14,719 nt of DNA from JAKAGZ01 sp964412105 (lineage in GTDB: Bacteria; Bacteroidota; Ignavibacteria; Ignavibacteriales; Ignavibacteriaceae), in contig CAYPNM010000065.1 of assembly GCA_964412105.1 (NCBI GenBank), positions 1 to 14,719 of the forward strand, in the 5' to 3' direction. Position numbers and translations under genes: made by a program. The notes beneath the pieces were generated by a model that saw only the letters and a list, made by a program, of their open reading frames with translations, ran no database searches and had not been told where the DNA came from. This document shows, in pieces, positions 1-7,510 of this stretch. Numbering within the stretch: position 1 is the first letter of the stretch; every line of letters begins with the position of its first letter.

Positions 1-52
1 TTGTTCCTACGTTAACGTGAGGCTTACTTCTATCAAATTTTTCTTTAGCCAT
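1..52 (-). CDS. tuf: Elongation factor Tu, N-terminal fragment (cut by window edge)
   Basis: Only the first 17 codons are in the window; they read MAKEKFDRSKPHVNVGT, the typical EF-Tu N-terminus just before the first GTP-binding loop. EF-Tu is the cytoplasmic GTPase that brings aminoacyl-tRNA to the ribosomal A site. The ATG is preceded by a good SD (AGGAG at 59-63) and lies 37 bases after the fusA stop, the standard last place in the str operon (rpsL-rpsG-fusA-tuf). The rest of the gene, including all G motifs, lies beyond the left edge, so nothing can be said about its integrity or about a second tuf copy. Confidence 0.95.
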   Translation of the reverse strand, partial: MAKEKFDRSKPHVNVGT

Positions 53-89
53 CTTTTTCTCCTTTAAAATTTATTTAACAATAATTTTT

Positions 90-2186
90 TTACGCGGCAG
101 TTGTTGTTTTACTTCCTGATTTTTCAGCAATTTCTTCAGCAATAGATTTTGGAACTTCAGAATAATGTAAGAACTGCATACTATAAATAGCTCGCCCCTG
201 GGTCATTGATCTTAAAATAGTTGCATATCCAAACATTTCAGATAGTGGAACTATTGCCTTAATAACCTGGGCATCTTTCCTTGCCGAAAAACCTTCAATT
301 TTTCCACGACGTGAATTTAAATCACCCATCACATCGCCTAAATATTCCTCCGGAGTTACAACTTCTACATCCATTATTGGCTCAAGAAGTATTGGTTTCG
401 CTTTTTTAGCTCCGGCCTTAAAAGCCATAGACCCTGCAACTTTAAATGATACTTCATCCGAATCTACGTCGTGATAAGAACCATCATAAAGTTTAGCCTT
501 AACATCAACCACCGGAAAACCAGCAACAACACCATTCTTTAATGCATCCTGGATTCCCGCAGAAACAGCAGGGATATATTCTTTTGGTACAACACCACCA
601 ACAATTGCATTTATAAATTCATAGCCTTTGCCCGGCTCATTAGGACTTAATTCGATCCAAACGTGTCCAAATTTACCGCGTCCGCCAGACTGCTTAACAA
701 ACTTTCCTTCTGATTGAACCGACTGAGTTATAGTCTCTCTATAAGCAACCTGCGGTTTACCCACATTTGCATCCACCTTAAATTCACGTTTCATTCTATC
801 AACAAGAATCTCAAGGTGAAGTTCACCCATTCCACTAATCAACGTTTGGCCGGTTTCTTCATCAACTTTAATTCTAAAAGTTGGGTCTTCATCAGATAAT
901 TTAACCAGCGATTCCGAAAGTTTATCCTGATCAGCTTTTGTCTTAGGTTCAATAGCAATCTGAATAACAGGCTCAGGAAATACTATTTTTTCAAGCATTA
1001 CTGCATCATCTTCAGTACAAAGAGTATCACCTGTTCTAGTAAACTTCAGGCCGACGGCTGCTGCTATATCTCCAGCTCTAACTTCACTAATTTCTTCTCT
1101 ATGATTTGCATGCATTTGCAGAAGTCTGCTTATTCTTTCCTTTTTATCGCTTACAGAATTATAAATATACGAGCCTGCTTTCAAAGTACCGGAATAAACT
1201 CTGAAAAAAGTGAGTTTACCTACAAATGGATCCGTCATAATTTTAAATGCTAACGCCGTAAATTTCTCTTTCTCATCAATTTTTCTTTTTATTAAATCAT
1301 TCATACCAGCGTGATGTGCTTCAATCTCCTTAAAATCAACCGGAGAAGGTAAGTAATCTACAACCGAATCAAGCAATCTCTGTATACCTTTATTCTTAAA
1401 AGCAGAGCCGCAAAGTACCGGAACGATTTTTAGTTCAATTGTTGCCTGTCTGAGAACAGTTTTAACTTCATCTTCCGTGATCTCTTTTCCTTCAAGATAT
1501 TTTTCAAGCAGAGTATCATCAACTTCAGAAACGGCTTCGAGCATTTCCGTTCTGTATTTTTTAGCAATTTCCATTAAATCATCAGGAATTTCGATATCAT
1601 CAAAGGTAGCTCCGAAAGTTTCTTCATGAAACATTCTTGCTTTAAATGTAATAAGATCAATAACACCAGTGAACATATCCCCCTCACCAATAGGGAGATT
1701 AATCGGAATAGCATTCGCACCGAGACGTTCTTTCATCATTTCTACCGCGTGATAAAAATCAGCTCCTGTTCTATCCATCTTATTAATAAAAGCGACACGT
1801 GGAACTTTATATTTGTCAGCCTGTCTCCACACAGTTTCAGATTGAGGCTCCACTCCCCCAACAGCGCAAAAAAGAGCAACAGCTCCATCCAGAACTCTCA
1901 AAGATCTTTCAACCTCAACGGTAAAATCAACGTGTCCCGGTGTATCAATTATGTTGATCTGATGGTCATTCCAATAACAGGTTGTAGCAGCGCTGGTAAT
2001 AGTAATTCCACGTTCTTTCTCCTGTTCCATCCAATCCATAGTAGCAGCACCATCGTGAACTTCACCCAATCTATGCAATTTACCTGTATAGAATAATATT
2101 CTTTCGGTAGTTGTAGTCTTTCCCGCATCTATATGCGCCATGATTCCAATGTTACGCACTCTCTCTATATTTACCTTATTAGCCAT
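90..2186 (-). CDS. fusA: Translation elongation factor G
   Basis: This 698-residue protein is the GTPase that drives translocation of tRNA and mRNA on the ribosome and works with RRF in ribosome recycling. The G domain shows the P-loop AHIDAGKTT (residues 17-25), a switch I region ending in RGITITSAATT (about 59-69), DTPGH (81-85, with the catalytic His at 84) and NKMD (135-138), then the G5-type GSAF segment near residue 260. Domain IV is complete, including the GGRGKFGH stretch and the YHDVDSDE tip loop that reaches the decoding centre. Length is standard for bacterial EF-G (about 690-705) and no frameshift is seen. The ATG has an AAAGGA-type SD. The gene lies 35 bases after rpsG and 37 before tuf, consistent with co-transcription. 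The motif-complete sequence and operon context indicate the housekeeping EF-G rather than an EF-G2 or tetracycline-protection paralogue. Confidence 0.98.
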   Translation of the reverse strand: MANKVNIERVRNIGIMAHIDAGKTTTTERILFYTGKLHRLGEVHDGAATMDWMEQEKERGITITSAATTCYWNDHQINIIDTPGHVDFTVEVERSLRVLDGAVALFCAVGGVEPQSETVWRQADKYKVPRVAFINKMDRTGADFYHAVEMMKERLGANAIPINLPIGEGDMFTGVIDLITFKARMFHEETFGATFDDIEIPDDLMEIAKKYRTEMLEAVSEVDDTLLEKYLEGKEITEDEVKTVLRQATIELKIVPVLCGSAFKNKGIQRLLDSVVDYLPSPVDFKEIEAHHAGMNDLIKRKIDEKEKFTALAFKIMTDPFVGKLTFFRVYSGTLKAGSYIYNSVSDKKERISRLLQMHANHREEISEVRAGDIAAAVGLKFTRTGDTLCTEDDAVMLEKIVFPEPVIQIAIEPKTKADQDKLSESLVKLSDEDPTFRIKVDEETGQTLISGMGELHLEILVDRMKREFKVDANVGKPQVAYRETITQSVQSEGKFVKQSGGRGKFGHVWIELSPNEPGKGYEFINAIVGGVVPKEYIPAVSAGIQDALKNGVVAGFPVVDVKAKLYDGSYHDVDSDEVSFKVAGSMAFKAGAKKAKPILLEPIMDVEVVTPEEYLGDVMGDLNSRRGKIEGFSARKDAQVIKAIVPLSEMFGYATILRSMTQGRAIYSMQFLHYSEVPKSIAEEIAEKSGSKTTTAA

Positions 2187-2221
2187 ATTTTCCTTTTCTC
2201 TTTACCGTTATCTTATTGTTT

Positions 2222-2689
2222 TTACCATTTAAAATGTGCAAATGCTTTATTCGCTTCAGCCATTTTGTGAACATCTTCTTTCTTTTTTACAGATGATCCA
2301 TCATTATTTGAGGCAGCAATTAATTCAGAAGCAAGTTTCATCGCCATTGATTTCTCGCCTCTTTGTCTAGCGTAAGTTTTAATCCATCTCATAGCAAGGG
2401 CGGTTCTTCTTTCGCTCCTTACCTCGGTGGGTACTTGATAAGTTGCACCCCCAACTCTTCTGCTTCTGACTTCAATTACAGGCTGGGTATTAGTTAAAGC
2501 TTTCTTAAAAATTTCCAGTCCTGGTTTTTTTGTTTTTTCTTCGATAATATCAAAAGCCGAATAGACTACATTTCTAGCCTTAGCTTTTTTGCCATCATAC
2601 ATAATTGTATTTATAAATCTTGAAACCATCACATCATTAAATTTCGGATCAGGTTTTAATAAAGATTTAGCTGCTCTTTTCTTTCTCAT
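2222..2689 (-). CDS. rpsG: 30S ribosomal protein S7
   Basis: This 155-residue protein is a primary assembly protein of the 30S head that binds the 3' major domain of 16S rRNA near the E site. Diagnostic segments are the N-terminal basic stretch (MRKKRAAKS), the beta-hairpin region PVIEVRSRRVGGATYQVP (about 70-87), the helix with RWIKTYARQRGEKSM, and the C-terminal EANKAFAHFKW. Length matches the usual 155-156 residues. The start codon is only 3 bases after the rpsL stop, and I see no SD in the last bases of rpsL, so translation is probably coupled to rpsL by re-initiation. In E. coli, S7 represses its own synthesis by binding a roughly 100-base rpsL-rpsG spacer; that spacer does not exist here. 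Confidence 0.98.
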   Translation of the reverse strand: MRKKRAAKSLLKPDPKFNDVMVSRFINTIMYDGKKAKARNVVYSAFDIIEEKTKKPGLEIFKKALTNTQPVIEVRSRRVGGATYQVPTEVRSERRTALAMRWIKTYARQRGEKSMAMKLASELIAASNNDGSSVKKKEDVHKMAEANKAFAHFKW

Positions 2690-2692
2690 AAC

Positions 2693-3073
2693 TTATTTTG
2701 CTGCTTTAGGTTTTTTAGCTCCATATTTCGATCTTCCTTTTTTTCTATCTTCAACACCGCTTGTATCAAGTGTACCTCGAATGATATGATAACGAACTCC
2801 GGGAAGATCTTTTACTCTTCCACCTCTGATTAATACAATCGAGTGCTCCTGCAAGTTGTGTCCTTCGCCAGGAATGTAAGCTGTAACTTCCATACTATTT
2901 GTAAGCCGAACTCTTGCTACTTTTCTTAATGCCGAGTTCGGTTTCTTAGGAGTAGTAGTATAAACTCTTGTGCATACTCCTCTCTTTTGTGGACAATTTT
3001 CAAGTGCCGGTGCTTTCTTTTTCGCCAAAATGCTGACCCGGCCTTTTCTTACTAACTGGTTTATAGTTGGCAC
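2693..3073 (-). CDS. rpsL: 30S ribosomal protein S12
   Basis: This 126-residue protein sits at the 30S decoding centre and helps control codon-anticodon fidelity. The conserved core is intact: CPQKRGVCTRVYTTTPKKPN followed by SALRK, then GEGHNLQEHS and RGGRVKDLPGVRYH. Lysines 43, 44 and 88, where substitutions give streptomycin resistance in other bacteria, are the usual wild-type residues. Asp89 (counting Met), the site methylthiolated by RimO in E. coli, is present. The start is GTG, with an AGGAG SD upstream; reading from here gives the standard PTINQLVRKGR N-terminus. It is the first gene of its unit, with a strong promoter (3119-3147) about 45 bases upstream, and is followed after 3 bases by rpsG. 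Confidence 0.98.
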   Translation of the reverse strand: MPTINQLVRKGRVSILAKKKAPALENCPQKRGVCTRVYTTTPKKPNSALRKVARVRLTNSMEVTAYIPGEGHNLQEHSIVLIRGGRVKDLPGVRYHIIRGTLDTSGVEDRKKGRSKYGAKKPKAAK

Positions 3074-3118
3074 ACAATTCTCCTAAAACTGGTCAAATCA
3101 AAAAAAATTCAGACTTCT

Positions 3119-3147
3119 AATATAGGTTTTCTTAAAAAGCCAGTCAA
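3119..3147 (-). promoter_or_regulatory. Strong sigma70-type promoter of the str operon
   Basis: On the minus strand, -35 TTGACT (3147-3142) and -10 TATATT (3124-3119) are separated by exactly 17 bases. Each hexamer differs from the E. coli consensus at one position. The site lies just downstream of the rpoC terminator and upstream of rpsL, exactly where a str promoter is expected. Transcription would start near 3112, giving a leader of about 38 bases before the GTG of rpsL. The AT-rich DNA just upstream could act as an UP element. The start site itself is inferred. Confidence 0.8.
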
Positions 3148-3189
3148 GAAGGCTCGAAAATAATTTGCTTATTTTTGTTCGAATTCGGC

Positions 3190-3224
3190 AAAAAAATCCG
3201 GTTCTTGTTTAAGGAACCGGATTT
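3190..3224 (-). terminator. Intrinsic terminator after rpoC
   Basis: A perfect 11-base inverted repeat (3194-3204 with 3214-3224; core AATCCGGTTC/GAACCGGATT) has a 9-base loop. Read on the minus strand, the hairpin is followed by an uninterrupted T run (7 T including the stem end). On the plus strand the hairpin is followed by A residues, so it is directional. It starts 15 bases after the rpoC stop and separates the rpoBC unit from the str operon. Confidence 0.9.
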
Positions 3225-3238
3225 GAAAAAAGCTCAAA

Positions 3239-6200
3239 TTACGCTTGAATTTTCTCTTCTTCCGCAGGTGTTTCTTCGGTTGTTTCCTCTGCAGCAAGTA
3301 TAATATTTCTGTATTTTTTCAATCCACTTCCTGCGGGAATAAGGTGCCCCATAACAACATTCTCCTTTAGCCCCAGTAAATGGTCTACTTTTGCTTCGGT
3401 TGCTGCGTTTGCCAGCACTTTAGTAGTTTCCTGGAATGATGCAGCTGAGATAAAGCTTTCTGTTGATAAAGCCGCCTGAGTAATACCAAGTAAAATATGC
3501 TCAAAAGTTGCCGGTTCTGCATCCCGCGCAACAATAGTCTTTTTACTCTTCTTTTTAAGGTCGGAATTAATTTCTCTCAACTCACTCTTTTCAATTAATT
3601 GACCATCTTTAAGTTTTGAATCACCTTTATCTTCAAGGAAAACCATTGAAGTAACATTCTGGTTTTCCAAAATAAATTCAACTCTATCAACAATGTCCTC
3701 TTCGAGGAATCTAGTATCCCCGGGTGAAACTATTTTGATCTTCTGAAGCATTTGTCTAACAATAACTTCTATATGTTTATCGTTAATTTTAACACCCTGC
3801 AATCTGTATACATCCTGAATTTCATTCACAAGATATTCCTGCACTGCACTTGTTCCTTTAATTTTAAGAATATCGTGAGGATTAATTGGTCCATCAGTAA
3901 TTTTTTCTCCGGCAGGTATTTCATCACCTTCCTGAACCAGAATGTGTTTTCCTAATGGCACATTATATTTTTTCTCATCGGATTTATCTGGGGCAATTAC
4001 AATAATTTCCCTTGAGCCTTTCTTTCTTACCCCGAATTTTACAACACCTTCAATTTCTGAAACAATTGCCGGTTCCTGTGGACTTCTTGCTTCAAAAAGT
4101 TCAGTAACTCTGGGGAGACCACCAGTGATATCCCTGCTTTTTGTAGCAGATTTTGAAATTTTTGCTAAGATTGTTCCTGCAGTTACAGTTTCGCCTTCAT
4201 CTACCGACAAGTATGCACGAGTTGGTATATTGAATATCTTCTTTTCTCCATTATCAGATTCAATAGTAATGCTTGGGGTTAAAGTCTTGTCCTTGGATTC
4301 AATAACAACTTTTTGAACGTGACCGGTTTGTTCATCTGTTACCTGCTGAATTGTAGCTGAGTCTATCATATCCACAAATTTCACAATACCATTTATATCT
4401 GAAAGAATTACAGAATTATATGGGTCGTGATTGTAAAGCGGCTGGCGCTTTTTAACAGTTGCTCCATTCTCAACCAATACTTCAGCACCATACGGAATAT
4501 CGAATTTTTTGATCTGACGATTATTATCGTCATAAATTCCCAGAACGCCTCTTCTTCCAGTAACTACCTTAACTTTACCAAGGAAATCTGATTTTTCGAC
4601 AAATGATATTCTTTCGAATTTTACAACACCATCTACAGTAGATTCAACCTGGGATTGGCTCGCAATACGTGATGAAGTACCACCCAGGTGGAAGGTTCTT
4701 AGGGTGAGCTGAGTACCAGGTTCACCAATTGATTGGGCTGCAATAATACCAACGGCTTCGCCTATCTCAACCATTTTGCCATTGGTAAGATTTCTTCCAT
4801 AACACTTTGCACAAACTCCACGTTTAGATTCACAAGTCAGTACAGTTCGAATATAGACTGATTCGATACTTGAGTCTTCAATTCTGTCGGCAATCTCTTC
4901 AGTTATCATATCACCAGCAGCAACAATTAGATCATCAGTACGAGGATCAAACACATCTTCCTGAGCTGTTCTGCCCACGATTCTTTCTCCAAGTGGTTCC
5001 CGTTCTTGTTCAACATCTTTCAATGCAGTTACTTCAATTCCAAGAATTGTTCCGCAATCTTCCTCCGTTATGATTACATCCTGCGAAACATCGACGAGCC
5101 TTCTGGTTAAGTATCCTGCATCCGCAGTTTTTAACGCGGTATCTGCTAGACCTTTTCTTGCCCCGTGGGTAGAAATAAAGTATTCGAGCACAGACAGACC
5201 CTCTTTAAAGTTTGCAACAATCGGGTTCTCGATAATTTCACCTGCCTGCCCTAATAAGCTTTTCTGAGGTTTCATCATTAAGCCCCTCATTCCAGCAAGC
5301 TGTCTTACCTGTTCCTGTGAGCCTCGTGCGCCAGAGTCAACCATCATATGGAGAGAATTAAACCCATTATTATGAATTCTGATTTTTTCCATTAGGGCAC
5401 GTGCAACGTCATTAGTAGTGTGAGTCCAAACGTCAATGATTTTATTATAACGTTCAGCATCAGTAATAACACCTTGTTCATGCTCATTAAGAATTGATTC
5501 AACTTTCTTATTTGCTTTAGAAATAAGATTTTCTTTTTCATCAGGAATAATCATATCTGCATAGCTTACTGATAAACCGCCAGCAGTTGAATATCTGAAT
5601 CCAAGATCTTTAAGGTCATCGAGAAATTTCGCTGTAGTTTTATTACCCATCTTCATAAACATCTGACCAATAAAGCCGCCAAATGTTTTCTTGATCAAAA
5701 GTTGATTAAAGAATCCCATTTCTTTAGGAACGATCTGATTAAAGATAACTCTACCGGTTGTTGTTTCCAGGATCTCACCATTTATTCTGACTTTGACTTT
5801 TGCATGAAGCGAAACAACTTTCGAATCATAAGCAATAATAACCTCCTCAGGAGATGCGAACAACATTCCTTCTCCCTTTTCACCCTCTTTAAACTTGGTC
5901 AAGTAGTAACAACCCAAAACTATATCCTGTGTAGGTACAACAATCGGGCTGCCATTTTGAGGTGAAAGTATATTATGACTGCTTAACATCAGCAGCGATG
6001 CTTCAAGCTGTGCTTCATATGAAAGAGGGACGTGAACGGCCATTTGGTCTCCGTCAAAATCAGCGTTGAACGCAGTACATACCATTGGATGCAATTGAAT
6101 AGCACGCCCATCAATTAGTACAGGCTGAAACGCCTGAATACCAAGTCTGTGAAGTGTGGGAGCGCGGTTCAACAATACAGGATGGCCATCAATTATTTTC

Positions 6201-7471
6201 GCAAGAATATCCCAGATAACAGGGTCCTTTCTGTCAACTACTTTTCTCGCGCTCTTAACTGTCTTGTTGTGACCTCTTTCAATTAACTTTCTTATTATAA
6301 AAGGTTTAAACAATTCAACAGCCATATCCTTTGGAAGCCCGCACTGATGAAGTTTTAATTCAGGACCAACAACAATTACGGAACGTCCGGAGTAATCAAC
6401 TCTCTTTCCAAGAAGATTCTGACGGAAACGTCCTTGTTTCCCTTTAAGCATATCGCTTAAAGATTTCAAAGGTCTGTTGTTATCGCTTCTTACAGCGCTT
6501 CCTCTTCTTGAATTATCGAATAAAGCATCAACGGACTCCTGAAGCATTCTTTTTTCATTTCGAAGAATAACCTCGGGAGCTTTAATGTCAATTAATCTCT
6601 TTAATCTGTTATTTCTGATTATAACTCTTCTATAAAGATCATTGAGGTCACTGGTAGCAAATCTTCCTCCTTCAAGAGGAACCAGCGGTCGTAACTCCGG
6701 TGGAATGATTGGAATATAATTAAGTACCATCCATTCAGGTTTATTTGGAACCTTGCCGGATTTTTCTTTAAATGCTTCAAGCACTCTTAATCTTTTAAGA
6801 AGGTCAGCTTTTTTCTGTTGGGAAGTTTCAACTTTCAGCTGATCTCTCAATTCCTTAGAAAGTTTTTCAACATCAGTATTTTTAAGAATATCTTTTACAG
6901 CATCGCCGCCTATTTTTGCAACAAATTTATTAGAATCGGAATTATCCAATTTCTCATTACCGGCAGGAAGTGAATTCAAAACTTCGAAATATTGATCTTC
7001 TGAAATTAAGTCTAGCCTGCTTAACCCAGTTGGTCCAGGATTTATGACTACATAAGACTCGTAGTAAATTATCTTTTCTAATTCTTTTAGACTGACACCA
7101 ATAATATTACCGATCTTGGATGGCTGAGCCCTGAAGAACCAGATATGAACAACAGGCACTGCGAGCGCTATATGTCCCATCCTCTCGCGTCTAACACTTT
7201 TTTGAGTAACTTCAACACCACACCTATCGCAGATAATACCCTTATAACGAATTCTTTTGTATTTCCCGCAATAACATTCCCAATCGCGTGTCGGACCAAA
7301 AATCTTTTCACAAAATAGTCCATCTTTCTCAGGACGGAAAGACCGATAATTAATTGTTTCCGGTTTGGTTACTTCTCCATAAGATCTTGAAAGTATGTCA
7401 TCTGGACTAGCTAACCCTATCGTGATATTATTTATATCACGCATTGCATTTTCTTGAATTCTATATGGCAT
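3239..7471 (-). CDS. rpoC: DNA-directed RNA polymerase subunit beta-prime
   Basis: This 1410-residue subunit forms the catalytic clamp half of RNA polymerase. Visible parts in order are: the N-terminal zinc ribbon (Cys66, 68, 81, 84); the active-site motif NADFDGD at 469-475, whose Asp471, 473 and 475 hold the catalytic magnesium; the bridge helix around residues 709-735 (GARGSQEQVRQLAGMRG); the second zinc site (Cys806, 880, 887, 890); and the trigger-loop segment GIIAAQSIGEPGTQLTLRTF ending near 927. A long insertion of SI3 type runs from about 940 to 1110, before DITGGLPRVTELFEAR. The C-terminus ends in an acidic EETTEETPAEEEKIQA tail. ATG has a clear AGGAG SD 9 bases upstream. It lies 39 bases after rpoB, so the two are co-transcribed, and it ends at an intrinsic terminator. 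All catalytic and zinc residues are present; I see no break. Confidence 0.99.
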   Translation of the reverse strand: MPYRIQENAMRDINNITIGLASPDDILSRSYGEVTKPETINYRSFRPEKDGLFCEKIFGPTRDWECYCGKYKRIRYKGIICDRCGVEVTQKSVRRERMGHIALAVPVVHIWFFRAQPSKIGNIIGVSLKELEKIIYYESYVVINPGPTGLSRLDLISEDQYFEVLNSLPAGNEKLDNSDSNKFVAKIGGDAVKDILKNTDVEKLSKELRDQLKVETSQQKKADLLKRLRVLEAFKEKSGKVPNKPEWMVLNYIPIIPPELRPLVPLEGGRFATSDLNDLYRRVIIRNNRLKRLIDIKAPEVILRNEKRMLQESVDALFDNSRRGSAVRSDNNRPLKSLSDMLKGKQGRFRQNLLGKRVDYSGRSVIVVGPELKLHQCGLPKDMAVELFKPFIIRKLIERGHNKTVKSARKVVDRKDPVIWDILAKIIDGHPVLLNRAPTLHRLGIQAFQPVLIDGRAIQLHPMVCTAFNADFDGDQMAVHVPLSYEAQLEASLLMLSSHNILSPQNGSPIVVPTQDIVLGCYYLTKFKEGEKGEGMLFASPEEVIIAYDSKVVSLHAKVKVRINGEILETTTGRVIFNQIVPKEMGFFNQLLIKKTFGGFIGQMFMKMGNKTTAKFLDDLKDLGFRYSTAGGLSVSYADMIIPDEKENLISKANKKVESILNEHEQGVITDAERYNKIIDVWTHTTNDVARALMEKIRIHNNGFNSLHMMVDSGARGSQEQVRQLAGMRGLMMKPQKSLLGQAGEIIENPIVANFKEGLSVLEYFISTHGARKGLADTALKTADAGYLTRRLVDVSQDVIITEEDCGTILGIEVTALKDVEQEREPLGERIVGRTAQEDVFDPRTDDLIVAAGDMITEEIADRIEDSSIESVYIRTVLTCESKRGVCAKCYGRNLTNGKMVEIGEAVGIIAAQSIGEPGTQLTLRTFHLGGTSSRIASQSQVESTVDGVVKFERISFVEKSDFLGKVKVVTGRRGVLGIYDDNNRQIKKFDIPYGAEVLVENGATVKKRQPLYNHDPYNSVILSDINGIVKFVDMIDSATIQQVTDEQTGHVQKVVIESKDKTLTPSITIESDNGEKKIFNIPTRAYLSVDEGETVTAGTILAKISKSATKSRDITGGLPRVTELFEARSPQEPAIVSEIEGVVKFGVRKKGSREIIVIAPDKSDEKKYNVPLGKHILVQEGDEIPAGEKITDGPINPHDILKIKGTSAVQEYLVNEIQDVYRLQGVKINDKHIEVIVRQMLQKIKIVSPGDTRFLEEDIVDRVEFILENQNVTSMVFLEDKGDSKLKDGQLIEKSELREINSDLKKKSKKTIVARDAEPATFEHILLGITQAALSTESFISAASFQETTKVLANAATEAKVDHLLGLKENVVMGHLIPAGSGLKKYRNIILAAEETTEETPAEEEKIQA

Positions 7472-7510
7472 AATTTTTATCTCCTAATTTCTAAGTGAAA
7501 TGTTCAACTG

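Noticed and set aside
1626..2096. Plus-strand open frame of 156 codons opposite fusA
   Set aside because: It lies fully antisense to a motif-complete EF-G, has no SD and shows no recognisable protein character; it is a shadow frame.
3942..4316. Plus-strand open frame of 124 codons opposite rpoC
   Set aside because: It is antisense to conserved RpoC sequence, with no ribosome binding site or family pattern.
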